A stretch of DNA of 64,000 nt from assembly GCA_026419785.1 (NCBI GenBank), contig JAODTK010005243.1, positions 141,313 through 205,312 on the forward strand, written 5' to 3'. How positions within the stretch are numbered: the stretch's first letter is position 1; each line of letters starts with the position of its first letter. Shown here piece by piece: positions 1 to 12,858 of the stretch. The notes under the pieces were generated by a model. It did no database searches. It was not told the origin of the DNA and saw only the letters and a list, made by a program, of their open reading frames with translations. Source of the DNA: Sclerodactyla briareus (Eukaryota > Echinodermata > Holothuroidea > Dendrochirotida > Sclerodactylidae). The translations under genes were made by a program, and so were the position numbers.

Positions 1-120
1 CTCGGAGAGTACCGACTTGTGGGATAGTAACGCATGGATATCGTGGAGGGTGAAGAGGGGGGGGGGGAGACAAAGTTTTCCGGGGGGTCGTGCACGAGGT
101 ACAGGTTAGTGAGGTATGAG

Positions 121-182
121 TATATATATATAGTAGTATTATATATATAGTGATATATATACTATATATAGTATATATATAC
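121..182. repeat. AT-rich imperfect palindromic microsatellite
   Basis: The stretch is almost entirely alternating TA interrupted by single G or C bases (TAGTAG, TAGTGATA, ACTATA). The TA runs can pair with one another across the centre, so the segment can form a cruciform or hairpin. It has no coding capacity. It is simple-sequence DNA, not a recognised promoter. Confidence 0.75.
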
Positions 183-1400
183 ACTAGAAACTTCAAAGAT
201 TTGTCTTTTCTATTATCTATGGTATATTTACCATGCATCCAGATGTATTTGCTGGAGGTGCTGCATGGGCTGGCCATATAGAGAGACATTCCCCACCCCA
301 CCAATGTAGGAGAGAATATGTTATTGTAAAGCCTTGTGAAAATTGACCCTAAAAATGGCAATCAGACATTTGATGGACTGGTAAATGGCTTATTGTAACA
401 AGTATTTTTTAAACGTTTGTGCATCTTGTCATTTCTTGACCCCACCCCTTGACCCCAGACAAGGTGATTCATTGCACTTAGGGGTGGTCCCAAAATTATG
501 CACCCCTCAGTCCCTTTTGCGCCGGAAATTAATGGAAATTGATACCACACCACAATCACTTTGAAAGACCACAGACTACTCTGCTGCACAAATTGAAACC
601 ATTGACTGCAATGCTACCCCTCAGTGCATTTAGTGATTAACACATGATGGTACATGAACGCAACATGAGAGAACACCTGCTATTGACACTGAATGTACCA
701 CAATGACTCATATTGTCCAGGGTAGTGGAGGGATGTTCAATTGACAATATATAGGCCTGCATTCACTTCTCTTTCCCACCATAGACCCCCAAAAAGGAGA
801 TTCTTCACTTCCGTTGATGATGTTGGTCTTCCGATTCAAAGAACTGCCACTTCAGTCAGCTATCTGCTAACCACAACCAGTTCACTTAGAAGTGAATGAA
901 TTTCGCTCAATTGATCCTCACATTTAGCCGTGCTGCCGTCTGCTGTCAGTGTTAACTGTCGCTGGGGCTTACAACTGATGGAAACGTGGACCTCGCTGGT
1001 TAGACTCGTGACTTTACTTCACTCTTCAAGATACCTATACTTACCATGTTTATTTTTCAGTATTTCACTTCAATTGCCCCGTATGACTTTTTGACCTTGG
1101 TCAAAAGCAACAAGCATCTCTTGCAGTAAGTAAATATTGCAGGTGAGTGGGTCGTTTTGTGTCAAGCTGTGGTTTGAGCGTTGGCAACACCCATCTTTCC
1201 GGGTTTGATATAGCTGAGGAAGGTAACATGCGGAAAAAGGCAGGAATCACTACGCAAGTTGCGTTCTTGTATTACTAAGGTTCAGTATTGTGTTATTGTG
1301 CATCATGTGGGATTTCCCGATGTGTGCGTGTGCGTGTTTTTTTAATTAATTAAGTTTATTTAAGGAATAAACTGCCCTGAGACTTTTCTTGTGAATAAAC
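183..1400. other. No gene seen; unannotated low-copy DNA
   Basis: I see only short open frames with many stops in all frames, no splice-like architecture I can defend and no terminal-repeat pair. The one repeat-like trace is CAGTGTTAAC at about 947, which resembles a hAT end but has no partner with a matching 8-bp flank. Confidence 0.4.
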
Positions 1401-1402
1401 AG

Positions 1403-1475
1403 TCGAGACTCTGACTTTAGGTAATAACGAACGAGGCGCAGCCGAGTTCGTTATTATACTAAATTCAGAGTCGAG
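1403..1475. repeat. 73-bp hairpin (foldback) with GC-rich loop
   Basis: The left arm at 1,403-1,432 (ending in TAATAACGAAC) and the right arm at 1,446-1,475 (starting GTTCGTTATTA) are reverse complements over about 28 of 31 positions, with small gaps. The 13-base loop GAGGCGCAGCCGA is itself partly self-complementary. This is a snapback structure, probably a short palindromic repeat element. It could be transcribed as a stem-loop, but no small-RNA signature can be judged from sequence alone. Confidence 0.7.
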
Positions 1476-1944
1476 ACGGGTTATGAACCAGTAAAGTCGA
1501 CCTGCTGTAGATTATTCCAATTCTACAACCCGCAATATTACGAATTACCCAATGATTAGCTATATCTATTATCTCTATAGCTTTGATCTCAAACAGTAAA
1601 TAAAATAGGCAGCTTAGGTAACTGTTGCGTTAATTCGATCGAAGTAAATTGGATTGCGCTTTTCGACCACAGAGAAGCTGAAATATATTAAAATTATAGA
1701 TCTTATATGCCATAACATACCCGTAAATACGCATGGTTATTGTCATTCCCGTCAATCAAGAACTAGTCGTTCAGTCCAGAATTTTCATTGTCCTTCGCGC
1801 AACTCGTTAGTGGCGCTACCCTTGGCTAGTGTCAAAATTTCCTCATTGCCTATACCCCTGATCGATCGATTGTCGTTAGATGAGTAGGTTTCCCATGGGC
1901 CGACAGCCGCTTACCAGGATCTAGACCACTCCCCCCCCATTTGG

Positions 1945-2290
1945 TGCTAGTGTGGTAGTTTATACCCTTGGGTATTCGTCCACGGAGGTATAACCCGGGG
2001 GGGGGGGTTAAATGTCCGGTTGGTAGTTGTCCTCGGGGGTATTTGTCTTCGGGGGTGATTGTCTGGGGGTTGTTGTCCTTGGGGTATTTGTCTCTTCGGG
2101 GGTGATTGTCCGGGGCGTATTGTCTGGGAGGTTGTTGTCCTGGGGGGTATTTTCTGGGGGGTGAGTGTCCACGGTGTTACTGTCCGGGTGGATTTGTCCG
2201 GAGAAGGCTATGTCCGTGGGATTATCCGAGTATTTATCCAGATGGTAGATGTCCGGGGGGTAGTTGTCCGGGGTATTGCCCCGTCACGTA
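1945..2290. repeat. G/T-rich minisatellite based on TTGTC-CGGGGGGTA
   Basis: About twenty degenerate copies of a 12-20 base word of the form TTGTCCGGGGGGTA(T/G) follow one another without spacers. Two overlapping open frames (61 and 118 codons) run through it, but they read only Gly, Cys and Val repeats dictated by the G-rich unit and are not genes. The same word, in inverted arrangement, forms the foldback at 24,878-25,008, so the motif is dispersed. Confidence 0.7.
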
Positions 2291-2419
2291 ACGCCCCGCC
2301 CCACGTGTACACAGCCTCACCCCCGCTGAACTGTGCATCGATCATGTTCACGCTAATGTGTGGGGCCTTATTCACGATTGTATCATCCTCCTATATTGTG
2401 TGTCAGACATCGTAACCGC

Positions 2420-4540
2420 ATGGGTCGCGTTTTTGCGCGTCTGCGCGTCCAGGACGCTTTTTTTACTTGTGGACGCATAAACCAACAATAGCCCCTCAAC
2501 AGTGCGTCCAGGTCTCCCGGCTCGGACGCACAACAATTTTTTGCTCAGTTTTTTTTACGGTAAGTTCGACTGCATGGTTTTCCAACCTACTTGTAGTGAA
2601 AATAAAAAGTCATAAACCACAACGCCAGCCACAACAACGTTGCAACAGCTAGCTATACAGTGCTACTTACTGGCTTAGTGCTAGGCTTTATTGAGTTGCT
2701 GACTGTTTATTTCAACCGTATATTGTATTAGGCTGATTTTCTCTTACTTCGCTAACTTGACGATGGGAGGAATGATCATTTGCTGTGACCTCTTTTTGAT
2801 GGTCACAACACAGATTCTCAAACTAATTATAGTTGGAAGTCTTATGCAAAGTCTGTCACGATGTGTTTGGGACTGGTTAGGCTATGTTACTATAAGCTTT
2901 TGTGTACTGAAGCTAACACTATGCCTAACATTGGTCTCTTAATCATCAGCTATCGACTGTTGAGGGCATTGCTACTTTGTAAGTTTATACAGCACTACTC
3001 GACTACTGTTAACCTGCAAGTGCCAAAATGTGCAAGGGATTTTCGGCTCATTTTACCAACTTCAAGATTGGCTTAAATTATGTGTATATCTGTGAGCAGA
3101 GGCCTATGCAGTATCATATTGCTTGGTACTTAGCTTAAATATCAGTGTGTTGCCAGCTAGCTCCTCTACTAGTTTTGTTTTGTTACTGAAGCGTAGCCCG
3201 CGTACGATAGCTATAACATTAAACGTGAGGCTTAATACAAGGATTGGGGCATAACTTAAGCTACGTAGGGATCATAATGATTGCTATTCCCTGTACAGAG
3301 AACTTCCCTCTGACTCGCATAAACAGAACAACATCAAATACAGGGCAAGTACAGGGGGCACCTTATGTAGCTACAAGTGCTCCATATCATTGCACACTCA
3401 CCGATGTTTACAGAGACTTGGTTTCGAATTGGGTATTGATAGTGCAGTATATTGTGGGGTATATTCCCTTCAGCTCACTGCTTGTGCTATCTTAAAATCC
3501 TCTAAAATCTCAGTGGATAATGGTTGAACTTTAGGATGTTGCTGCACTTCTGCTTAATTCTTGGTTTGATTTGGATACGTCCCATCTTGATTGTGGGCAG
3601 GCTTACTGGATTAAAATAATATAGGCCTAGGCTATTAAATGACAAGCAACCTCAGTTCCCTGGCTTCAAATAATGAATTAATGATTCCCGACTACGATGA
3701 TTGGACCCCTTGAAAATTGAGCTGGACCCCTCAGATTCAGAGATGTGGATTTTTAAGGGGTCCGAAAGCCTATGCTCGGACCCACTAGATTTTGGACTTG
3801 GCGCTACCCCTGATCGTAACACTGCAGAACATGGGAGAAAACAGTATTTTTCACCCTACACATCGATAACGTTCGATTGACATGATTTTGTAGAACTGGT
3901 TTATGTACACATTCTATGTTAACCATGTGGAATGGGACCAAGGTCACTGTAAAATAACGTTAAATCTGCAATCTGAAAACATTTAAAAATCATCAAATAA
4001 TGAAAAGGCATGTAGATGGGTTGATACAAAACACTTTTCACAAAAGATTGAATCATGTTATTTGCAAGGTGTCTTCAGATAACCACTTTTCTGATCTATG
4101 CTAGTGGTTCCCTGTACAAAAGCATAGCAAGTTCAGTAGCTTAGGTGTACTGCTGGCTACCTTGTGGGAATTTTTTTTAAAATTATCATTTTCGTTTCCT
4201 TATATATTCACACAAAATCCAATTTTGCCTGGGAAGAACATTCACTATGGGCCAGAAGAATGTTGCCGTTGAAGGATTTGCCCTTTCGGGAACAGTCATG
4301 TGCTATGGGATGAAAGCAGGAATGGTATGGCATGGGTGATTATCCCCAGGTACCCATTGCCTATATACAGTTTAACTTGTGTAGTAATAGTTTGCAATGT
4401 AATCAATTAGAGAGAGGAGTCGGGTAGACAAACTTGGGCCAAGAGGGAAGCTGTAACCCCTTAGCAACACATCCTATTGTTGGAAACTAGCAACGTGGCA
4501 ATGTTCGGCGGTATGCATGGTACCAAAGAACTGTTGATCT
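2420..4540. other. No gene seen; mostly unique DNA with one possible solo transposon end
   Basis: Short open frames only. Around 3,690-3,808 a block repeats 'ggacccc' words and ends in GGCGCTACCCCTG. Read on the minus strand that is CAGGGGTAGCGCC, a hAT-like end, but no left partner or target duplication was found. Nothing else could be assigned. Confidence 0.35.
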
Positions 4541-4544
4541 ATTT

Positions 4545-4638
4545 TCTGAGAACCCCCCCCTCCAGATTTCAAAATCCCCCTTTGAAAAATTGTGAGGGGG
4601 GCAATTCCCCCACATTTCCAAACCTAGCGTTAACACTG
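4545..4638 (-). mobile_element. Solo transposon end of the CAGTGTTAACGC type
   Basis: Read on the minus strand the segment starts CAGTGTTAACGCTAGG and continues through alternating runs of G and short AT words. The segment at 33,120-33,217 has the same order of C runs and the same terminal word (CAGTGTTGACGC). The end fits the hAT rule YARNG. I found no opposite end and no duplicated 8-mer, so this is a truncated or solo end. Confidence 0.4.
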
Positions 4639-5034
4639 ATTACGATATGACTGATATCTTTGACCTACTTTCGGCCTTGTTCCCAGCTATTGGCGCGACT
4701 TATCACATAACTCACTCCTCGAGCATCGTTGTTTGAAAGTTTCGCAGTGAAGAGCCGCGAGCGGTGGGGTCGGCCTAATAAATTTTATTGGGCTAGTCAA
4801 ATTTTTGTTCGGGCTAGTGGAAGCTATGAGTTAGAAGCCCGACATGGACAACTGCCTGCATCAGGTCGATAGTTCGAGCACTGATGTAATACACTTGTCA
4901 TTACATGACACACCCCCTGTATCCTAGACAGGGTGAGTCATTGTCAAAGATTCACCCCTTGAGGCAAACAAGCATGTTAACATGCCTTCTCGAAAATAAC
5001 TCTGGAAGGGGTAGAAGAAACTAGAGCCCCAATG

Positions 5035-5350
5035 GTGCTGTAGCTCAAACCGCATAAATGTCCAAAGACGAATGTACAATTATGTGACTAAATGCTCAAC
5101 ATTATTAGGCCAAAAAAGGCAATTTAAAAAATGGCCTATTTTGCTCCTGTAATGACCTTTGACATGATCTTATAGGGCCCAAAGAGTCTTAGCAGTAAAT
5201 GAACTTTGTTACTCAGTTAGGTCGACATCCATCAAAAGAATGACCAATTGAGAGGAAAAAAGGCATTTCACACAATGGCCTATCATTGTGCCCCTTTAAC
5301 CTTTTTGTGCAAGTGCAGTATACACCGCACATTTGTGCTCTCCTCAACTC
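5035..5350. repeat. Fragment of the composite repeat family that also flanks the 55-57 kb array
   Basis: The block 'ctcaaaccgcataaatgtccaaagacg' through 'tcttagcagtaaatgaac' aligns with 55,350-55,520, and 'ccgacatccatcaaaagaatgacc' corresponds to text at 56,650-56,690. Here the two flanks are joined with no tandem core between them. It is therefore either a core-less member of the family or its ancestral form. Confidence 0.6.
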
Positions 5351-5937
5351 AAAAAAAAAAACTTCCCAACCTCCCATAACCTTCAAAATACCTTAATTTA
5401 AAGAGAAACGATGGATCTTTCAAATAAGCATAAAACATAAGGGGGTCTATGGGGAGCAAATTGAAAAAAAAAAAAAAAAAATCACAAAATGTTTATTTAC
5501 ATTCAAAAAGTAGGTCAAAATTGACCCCTGGATGACCTACTTACGAAAAATAAAAAAAATTAGAAAAAGAAAACACCCAAGTGTGTCCTACCTTTTCAGA
5601 CCTTATAACCCAATAATGAAGCCATTCCAGGAGCACTGGCCTCCAATCCTTATTGGTTACGAAGCTACGATCAAAAAGAGACCAAAATCCCACCTTTTTC
5701 GGCCTAAAAAAACATCAATTTTTTGGGGGGGTATCTTTTATTTCGTCAAAATTCTGTCGTAACTCCAAACGGGGCCCGTTGACCCAGCAATTGGGGCGGC
5801 ACACATACCTATAGGTTATAAGGCTGTAATAGTGATATAGCGCCAGCGGTTCTGGAATTATCAGCTGGAAACTCGCTGAACTCGGCTGAAGAAAAAACAA
5901 AAGTTCACATTTTCTGCAATCGGTCCCTACACTATCC

Positions 5938-6060
5938 ATGGCAATCGCGAAGCTGTCAGACGAAGAAGCGGTAGCTGCCTACTGGAAGATTGTGGAACAG
6001 GAGGAGAGCGGCGTAGGCCCACATCTCGGGCCTCGCATAGCAGTGATTCCAGCACTGTGA
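5938..6060 (+). CDS. Possible short coding segment (40 codons), unknown function
   Basis: A start codon in a good context (CC-ATGG) opens 40 codons ending in TGA. The peptide has ordinary protein-like composition (MAIAKLSDEEAVAAYWKIVE, then a Gly/Pro-containing tail), with an acidic, helix-favouring first half, unlike the low-complexity frames nearby. A GTAGGC at about 6,013 could serve as a weak splice donor, making this a first exon, but no downstream exon could be matched. I do not recognise the family. It may equally be a chance frame or a transposon remnant. Confidence 0.22.
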   Translation: MAIAKLSDEEAVAAYWKIVEQEESGVGPHLGPRIAVIPAL

Positions 6061-7780
6061 TGAGGTGGGCCCAAGGGTTGGAAGAGCCATGCTAACCCAA
6101 GAGGGTTGCATCATACTACATTAATAGGCCTGAGTTAGGCCTAGCCTACGTTTACATTGCGTTACCGTAGTGTAGGCTAGCGTACACTGCAGCTGCAGGT
6201 AATTATGCCAAAGTATGTCCAAATAATACATGGAAACACTAATTCAAGAATGATTTGCGATGGCTATCCAGTGTAACAGATTATCTTAGAAAAATTGCAC
6301 CAAACTTGTAATTTGGTGAAATGTCACATGATTTATATTTTGCATATTTCATTTGGGGAATATTCAAATATTTGCAGCTGCAAGCCATTTTTTTTATATT
6401 TTGGTTCATCTCTTTATATTCTTCCATAGATAAGGGGGTTACATGACAAATAGGCCCCCTAAATGAGTAAAAAATTGAAGATTACAATCCATACACCATA
6501 GTACAAATGCACACAACAAACAACGGTACATAAAGGGTTGATGACCTTGACCTAACTTCCTATTGTCAAAGATGTCCCAGTTCATTGTGGATTGTTGTGA
6601 TGATTTCAATTTGCAAAAGGATCGAAATGACCACTGGATGAACACCCTACATGTTTTCCAATTAGTCAAATGTTTGATACTGACCAAAATGATCATCCAA
6701 TTTATACTGAGGAGAATAGGCCGCTTGACAGAAGCCACATGCCTGGGGTTAAGGTAAAAAAAAAAAATTGAAAGGCCATGGACTGGCAATGTAGTCAGTC
6801 TCTGTCATGTTTGTCACATTGCCATCACAAAAATTGGCGAAATGACCAATGGACTAATAGTGACAACCTGTCGAATAAAATATGTTGTCCCACGCTTGGA
6901 ACAAAAAATAGGGCATGAGGTGCACCCTCACAATGAATGAAATCAGAAATAATTTATGACTCAGCTAACTTGGATGGAGAGCAGGGATGTGTTTAATTAT
7001 GAATAGTACAGATCACCACAGCTGCCAGGTATTTTTTTCCCATGCCCCTAGCCCAGCCTCGTCTAAACTGCCAGAAACTGTAGGTCAATTGCCTACCGAC
7101 CAGACTACAGACCTGAATGCACCTATCAAAATCAGTAACCTCTCAAAAACCACATTCCAATTCACTGTTGCATGAACCACATAGCCTCTTATGAGTACTC
7201 ACATTTAACTCCTATTATAATACAGATTACCCTTGGCTCCGAGGTGAGAATAATTTTCTATGAGCAGTCCAGTCTGTCCCTCTCACCAACTTCCCTATTC
7301 CAAGAAAATAAGACAATGGCAGCTATTCGTGTACACAGAGTAAACAAAAGGTCTTCTCTGCTCTAGAAGTTAATAGGCAATGGATGGACAGAGAAGGGTG
7401 GCCCACTTGAGCTAAAATGGAATACAAGTAGTTGGGCTGGAATTGGGGGATTTCAGGGAATGGAATACAAGTCAATGAGTCAATATTCAATACTGGGTAA
7501 TGAAAGTGTCACATGCAAATCAAATAAGTTTATAAATATGGGAACCAGCGACAGGCAACTGCATGTAAATTTAATTCCCTGTCCATCAATGTCCGCTTAT
7601 CACACCTGTTCTATTTTTAGTTGTAATAAAATGCTGCAGACAATAAACTTTCACCTCAATTTATTGTTATAAGTTACGAAAATATGCACTATTTGGGGGC
7701 GCAAGATTAATGACACTTTAAAATAGCCTTTAATGACTTCTGACCATAATCCTGAACCATTAGTTACCATCATTCTGTGC
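6061..7780. other. No gene seen; unannotated DNA
   Basis: Frames of up to 116 codons on either strand in this stretch have no recognisable motif. Their composition follows the local AT-rich sequence. No terminal-repeat pair, microsatellite or RNA gene was found. Confidence 0.35.
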
Positions 7781-7784
7781 TAAC

Positions 7785-9880
7785 ACTGACAGAGTTACAT
7801 GGTAATCTAACTAAATCTATAGAGGAAAAAGCATTTTGCATCTTTTTGCAGTTTTTTTTTCACATTAGTTCATTATGCCCCTGTAACAACTTTTGACATA
7901 AAAGTCCGTAGGTGTGGCTATTCCAATCATTATTGATCAACATCAACATTATGCACTAAAAATTGGTCAGGATGAGAAGCATTTGCGTGATGCAACAAGA
8001 TGGGCCCTGGGCTCAAACTGGGCTTTGAGTCCAAAATTCCTGAAAACTCTGGAGGTATTGCTATTAGACCGTCATATCGACTGAAAATTAGCACCAAAAC
8101 TTGGGGAGCAATCATTTTGCATGATTTCCAACATTATGGGCCTCTTGCGAATTTGAAAACACCACAATGGACCCACAACCCAAGGAGCCTTACAAGTAAA
8201 AATTGATTGGAAACTTGTTGGAGGTTTCATTTAAAGGTACCATTGGTGTGAATTTCATGAAATGGGACCCTCTGCAAAGTGGCTGGGACCTCGGATGTCA
8301 AAATTCCTAAAACCCTCATGGTCAACAACCTCCTTTTTTCAACAGTATGTCAAGCAATGACACCAGACTTCATGAGATAAAGCATTTTGATAATTCCACA
8401 TGATGTTACACAGGGCACACCCTGGCCTTGGTTCCCTAAACCCTTGGGCACCCTGCAGGTACGGCAATTGGACCATCATTTATGACCAAACGTCAACACT
8501 GTGCAACAAAATTTGCAGGAGATACAAGATTTTTGTGGTATTTCATTTAATGGCCCAGAATTACTGAACCCCCAATAGCCCTTTATCCAATAACCATTAC
8601 AGTTAATTTGAAGAAAAAATTGAAGCTTTGGGAGGAGAATGTATTTCAAGTTACCATTGGGTTGAAAATCCCTAACAACAGGCCGGATGGGACCTTGGCT
8701 CGAAATTCCGCACACCTCAAGGTACGGATGTTAAAACCCTCTTAGAACAATGTCAGCATGGCACCAAAAATTTGTAAGAGGAGGAAGCATTTTGCTTCAT
8801 TCCACATATGCCAGCCCCAGGGCCCACACTGGGCCTGGGTCTAAAGCCTGGTACGCTGAAGGGCCCAGCATTAGACAAACCTTAGGATGAAATCAGCAAT
8901 GTGCAAACCAACTTGTAGGAGACACATGATTTTGCGGTATTCCAATATATAATGGGCCCAGGGGCCTAGGGACCAACTTGGCCCTGGGGCCCATGGGGGA
9001 CCTTGGACCAAATTCCTGAACAAGATACAGCTGTCAGACCAGCGTCATCACTAAACTTGTAAGAGGAGAAGAATTTTGATATTTCCACATGATGGGCCAT
9101 CAGGCCCACACTAGGCCGTAGGGACTCCACCCCTGGGCACCCTGGAAGTAAGGCTATTTAGAACACAATTATGACTGAACATCAGCACTGTTCAACAAAA
9201 TTTGTAGGAGATACAGATTCTGCAGTATTCATATAGTGGGGCAAGAGGGCCAAACTGGGCCCTGGACCCATAATTAGGAACACCCGAGGCCTCTACCCAA
9301 GGACCATACATGTAACTTTAGAGAAAATCAATTGAAGTTGTGGGAAGAGATGCATTTCAAGTATCAGTGTGAAATTTCATGAAATGGGCGATGGCCCAGT
9401 GGGACCTTGGACGAAATTTCTGAACACCCCAAGCGTACAGCTGGCAGGACCATCAATTATGTAATGGAATGTCAGCACTGTGCACTAAAATTTGTAAAGA
9501 GAGAAGCAGTTGAAATTCCACTTGATGGGCCCAGGGCCCACATGGCTGGGACCTAATTGCTGCGGCACCTACAGTATGGCTATTAGAACACCATCACGAC
9601 TGAACATCAGCACTGTGCAACAAAATTGTCGGAGAGATACAAGATTTTACGATATTACATATGATGGGAACTAGAGCCCCAAAATTCCCAAAAACACCCC
9701 CGATGGCCCTCTACCCAAGGACCATTACATGTAACTTAGAGAACATCAAATGAATCGTGTGGTAGGAGATGCAGTTCAAGTACTGTTGTGTGAAATTTCA
9801 TAAATGGGCCTTCGGGCCCAGGACCAAAAATTCCTGAACATTCCGAAGGTACGGCCGTAGACCATCATACGCACAAAAAA
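7785..9880. repeat. Composite repeat, first copy: left flank plus ~145-bp tandem core
   Basis: The left flank (to about 7,930) contains 'gcccctgtaacaacttttgac', shared with 55,455-55,490. The core then repeats words such as 'catcagcactgtgcaac', 'atttgtaggagataca', 'atgatgggcccagggcc' and 'ccctgaaggtacggctattagaccatcat'. The 'cagcactg' word recurs near 8,488, 8,749, 8,893, 9,036, 9,180, 9,470 and 9,606, which gives a basic period of about 144 and a higher-order period of about 290. The units contain no long frame. Related arrays are at 13,197-14,960 and 55,510-56,560. Confidence 0.8.
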
Positions 9881-10701
9881 AAAAATGTTGTTGTCCTCCA
9901 CGCCTGCTCCGAATTTTCCTTCCGCCCGAACATATTTTTACTTTGAATAATTTTTAATTCTTTTACGCCTTGCAAAATATTACATTCCGTCACAAAAAAC
10001 TTTCTCTGTGATCGTTGTCTTAACACACATTATTAAACCCATCATACACATACCTGTGGGAGGTATGCTAGTCAGTGACGGCGTGGCTCACGATAAACTG
10101 TTCTGTATCATGAACCTGTTACCCTTTCTCTAATTTCCCCGAAATTCTCTTCCCGCACATACAGTTTAAAAAGTCTTTGTAGCCTAGAACAAGGAACGTT
10201 GGAGCCGCGCGTTGCTGGTTGGGCTAGTAAAATGGCTGGAAACATTCATCACACAGATCAAATTACAGCTAGGCCTGGGCTGATGGTTCGCGGCGACAAT
10301 GCCATTTATCAAAACTGCCAGACGGGGCCCTACCTTCCTAAAACTTGGGAGGACTAGCAGTGTTGCCACTTCGCACCTGAGATGTGTAAGAATAGTGAAA
10401 GTTGGGCAAGAAAATTCTGAATGAAAAACAAAATCATTGCAAGACATAGGAATTTGAGCATAATCCCTTCACGATCAGTGTGAACTTGCAAATTGCATTT
10501 CAAAGAAAATAAACCTTCAGCACTACAAATTTTAATAGTGTTCTCATACAAAATGTAGAACGCTGATGAGGAGCGACAACACCGTGTGGGGATGATGCAC
10601 TTACTTCGTTGTATATTTCTTGCAACTCGGAGCGTGCGGCTCCCGCCGTTCACCACTCAAGTAGTATTTTTCATACCCAGTGCCATCACTAGTACTAGCA
10701 G

Positions 10702-10709
10702 GGTCTAAA
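10702..10709. repeat. Left 8-bp target-site duplication GGTCTAAA
   Basis: This octamer directly precedes the CAGTGTT end of the following element. It is repeated exactly at 12,675-12,682 after the other end, the hallmark of hAT insertion. Confidence 0.85.
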
Positions 10710-12674
10710 CAGTGTTAGTCGAGACACGGCACATCGAGACCGAGACCAGAAGGGGGCCGAGACCGAGACCAGGACCACAACTTCGAGACCGAGATCGATA
10801 CCGAGACCAGCAAGGTCCGTGACCGAGATCGAGACCGACATGGATAAAGTGTATAGGGGCAACAATTGAAAGTCCGAACTGTATGGTAGGCCTATTAAAC
10901 CCACATGCTCTATTTTGACATGATAGACCTCTGCTCATTGATAATGTGTTTTTCTAAGATCTGCAAAACAAGCAACACTTCCGATCACTCTCCACAATCG
11001 ACGAGGAACAGGTCTAAACTACTGAGCATAAATCAAGGGTGGTGCCATGTGAGCTGCACGCCCCCGCACATTCCGGTCAAGCCCCCCCCTGCCTCCTATT
11101 GTCCCAAATTTGTCGGTAAAGCCATGAACCAGAATACACACCCGTCATGGCCTCATCACATTTAATACAAATGTAAAAAATTGATTGTGAAGACCCCACC
11201 AGGATGCAGACGGGACCTCTATGCATTCACACTATGAATATTGCATCCAATGCACAGTAACATGCCCCACTGCGATCCCCTGGACGAGCCCCTCCCCCTC
11301 CCACCTTTCACTTGGGCTCCCACCTCTTCACTTGGTCTCCTCTTCCTTTGCCTGGGAGCAGTTTCCCTGCATCCATCATGCAATGCGTTCAGGAATTACT
11401 ACAGTCTAAAACTTCAGGAGTATAGGATGATCATTTGCTCCATTCTCTGTATTCCAATTAGCTGATTATGTTAAAATGCAAGTACAGTTTAAGGTGGTCA
11501 TTTCTCAACTAATCAAAAGCTGTAGCAAATACCCCCGGGACAACAATGCACCAGTGCACCACTGGGCTAGGCCTAGTACTACTAGTACTTTGTAGGCCCC
11601 TGAATGCTATAAAGTCTTGAAAATTACTCCACTGATTGACATGGGCATGACTCTTCATGACAAAGTAGCCAATGAAGCATTCAATGTACATGTGAATAAG
11701 TGTACTGAGAACAATTCCTCATTCAAGGACTGTGCAGCGGATGTCAGATCAACTTCGCGAAACTGGTACTCATGTCTAAAGGTCTAACCCATCTGGAAAA
11801 TTGAAACAAAGTCATGTTCACAGTCATAACATTGATAATTGATAGTCCTTTAGGCTCCGCAGTACCAATTCCTGCTCCCTCCTCCCACTAAATTAGTAAC
11901 TGAAATCACTAAAGATTCACCTCTCTCCTCTTCTGTCACAGTATCAGGTTCAGTGCCTGCTGGGTTTTGTTTCGGGGGTAGCATACGTAACGGGGATCCC
12001 ATGTTCATAGGCCCGGGTTCTTTTCATTCAATCTTTTTCCTCATGATTAAGGTTCACATATTAGGGTTGGATAGAAACTAGGTTGAATAGCACTAACAAA
12101 ACGGTCCGAAAATCGTGGAAGAACATGATACTATCCAGTTTGAACAGAACATAACAATTTCGGAGCAATTTGATGGGCTAATGCCTAATATATCCACTGT
12201 AAAATAACGGCATTCACAAGTGAGACACCATAGAGAAGGAAGCCAACCTGATATCCTCTCTATGAGCAACCCGAATGAACCATTACCAGGCATCTGACTC
12301 CTTGCCTACTGTACTGTGACTACTGTGTGTGACTGCCAACGAGTTGAAGCAAGCAACAATACTGGTCCCTGGGCAGTTTCCCACATTGACCAACTTGAAG
12401 GCCCACTCCACTTGCTCAGTTCATATCAAAGCTCAACGCATGAATTGCAGGATATTTTTGGCTGACTCTGAATGTCTTCCGAAAAAAAAGACGACACCAA
12501 ATTTTTGCTGGTCTCGAAGCGAGACCGAAAAAATTTCCGGGTGACAAAGCCATAAAGCGGTTCAAGACCGAGACCGAGACACAGTGTGTCGAGACTGGAA
12601 AGTGGTGGAAAATCTGTAGACCAGCACAAAGCTGGTCTCGAGACCGAACCGGTCTGCGAGACTCTACAACACTG
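10710..12674. mobile_element. Non-autonomous hAT transposon, CAGTGTT ends (copy 1)
   Basis: The left end reads CAGTGTTAGTCGAGAC and the right end, on the minus strand, CAGTGTTGTAGAGTCTCG. Both fit YARNG and agree at the outer bases. Flanks are a perfect 8-bp duplication, GGTCTAAA. Both ends carry dense subterminal GAGACC/GGTCTC words (10,730-10,845 and 12,508-12,662), the sort of repeated motif that hAT transposases bind in addition to the tips. The 1,965-bp interior has no transposase-like frame, so mobility would have needed an enzyme supplied from elsewhere. The element sits one base 5' of an ATG (12,684). Confidence 0.88.
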
Positions 12675-12683
12675 GGTCTAAAC

Positions 12684-12858
12684 ATGGCGTCGTACACCTC
12701 TGGTGGGGGTGGATAGTTTCTGTGTAAACTCTGTAAACTGTTGTGATGACTTCTACCCTGAAGGAGATTTATCCCACTTAGGCAGTGTGGAACAAAATGA
12801 TTCAGACCACTTCCTGAAATGTGGAAGTCGCGGAGTCACGAAATTGCCCATAGAGTGA
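12684..12858 (+). pseudogene. Possible small coding segment, frame broken at a G run (copy 1)
   Basis: An ATG in context AAAC-ATGG opens MASYTSGGGG and then stops at 12,714-12,716. One frame over, 12,712-12,858 is open for 48 codons with protein-like composition (for example YPEGDLSHLGSVEQNDSDHF) and ends in TGA. The shift falls at GGTGGGGGTGG, so either a homopolymer miscall or a real frameshift separates the halves. Just downstream, at about 12,946, a TTGTTACTTGTAG resembles a splice acceptor before another open stretch. I recognise no family. The identical copy is at 17,772-17,946. Confidence 0.28.

Noticed and set aside
2059-2415. 118-codon Gly/Val/Cys frame
   Set aside because: It mirrors the GTCCGGGGG minisatellite unit and degrades once the array ends.
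947-4638. Large element between CAGTGTTAAC at 947 and the end at 4,638
   Set aside because: The flanking octamers (TCTGCTGT and ATTACGAT) do not match and the tips diverge after ten bases.
10730-10850. GAGACC simple repeat as a stand-alone satellite
   Set aside because: It lies just inside a well-defined hAT end and is mirrored at the other end, so it is better read as subterminal repeats of that element.
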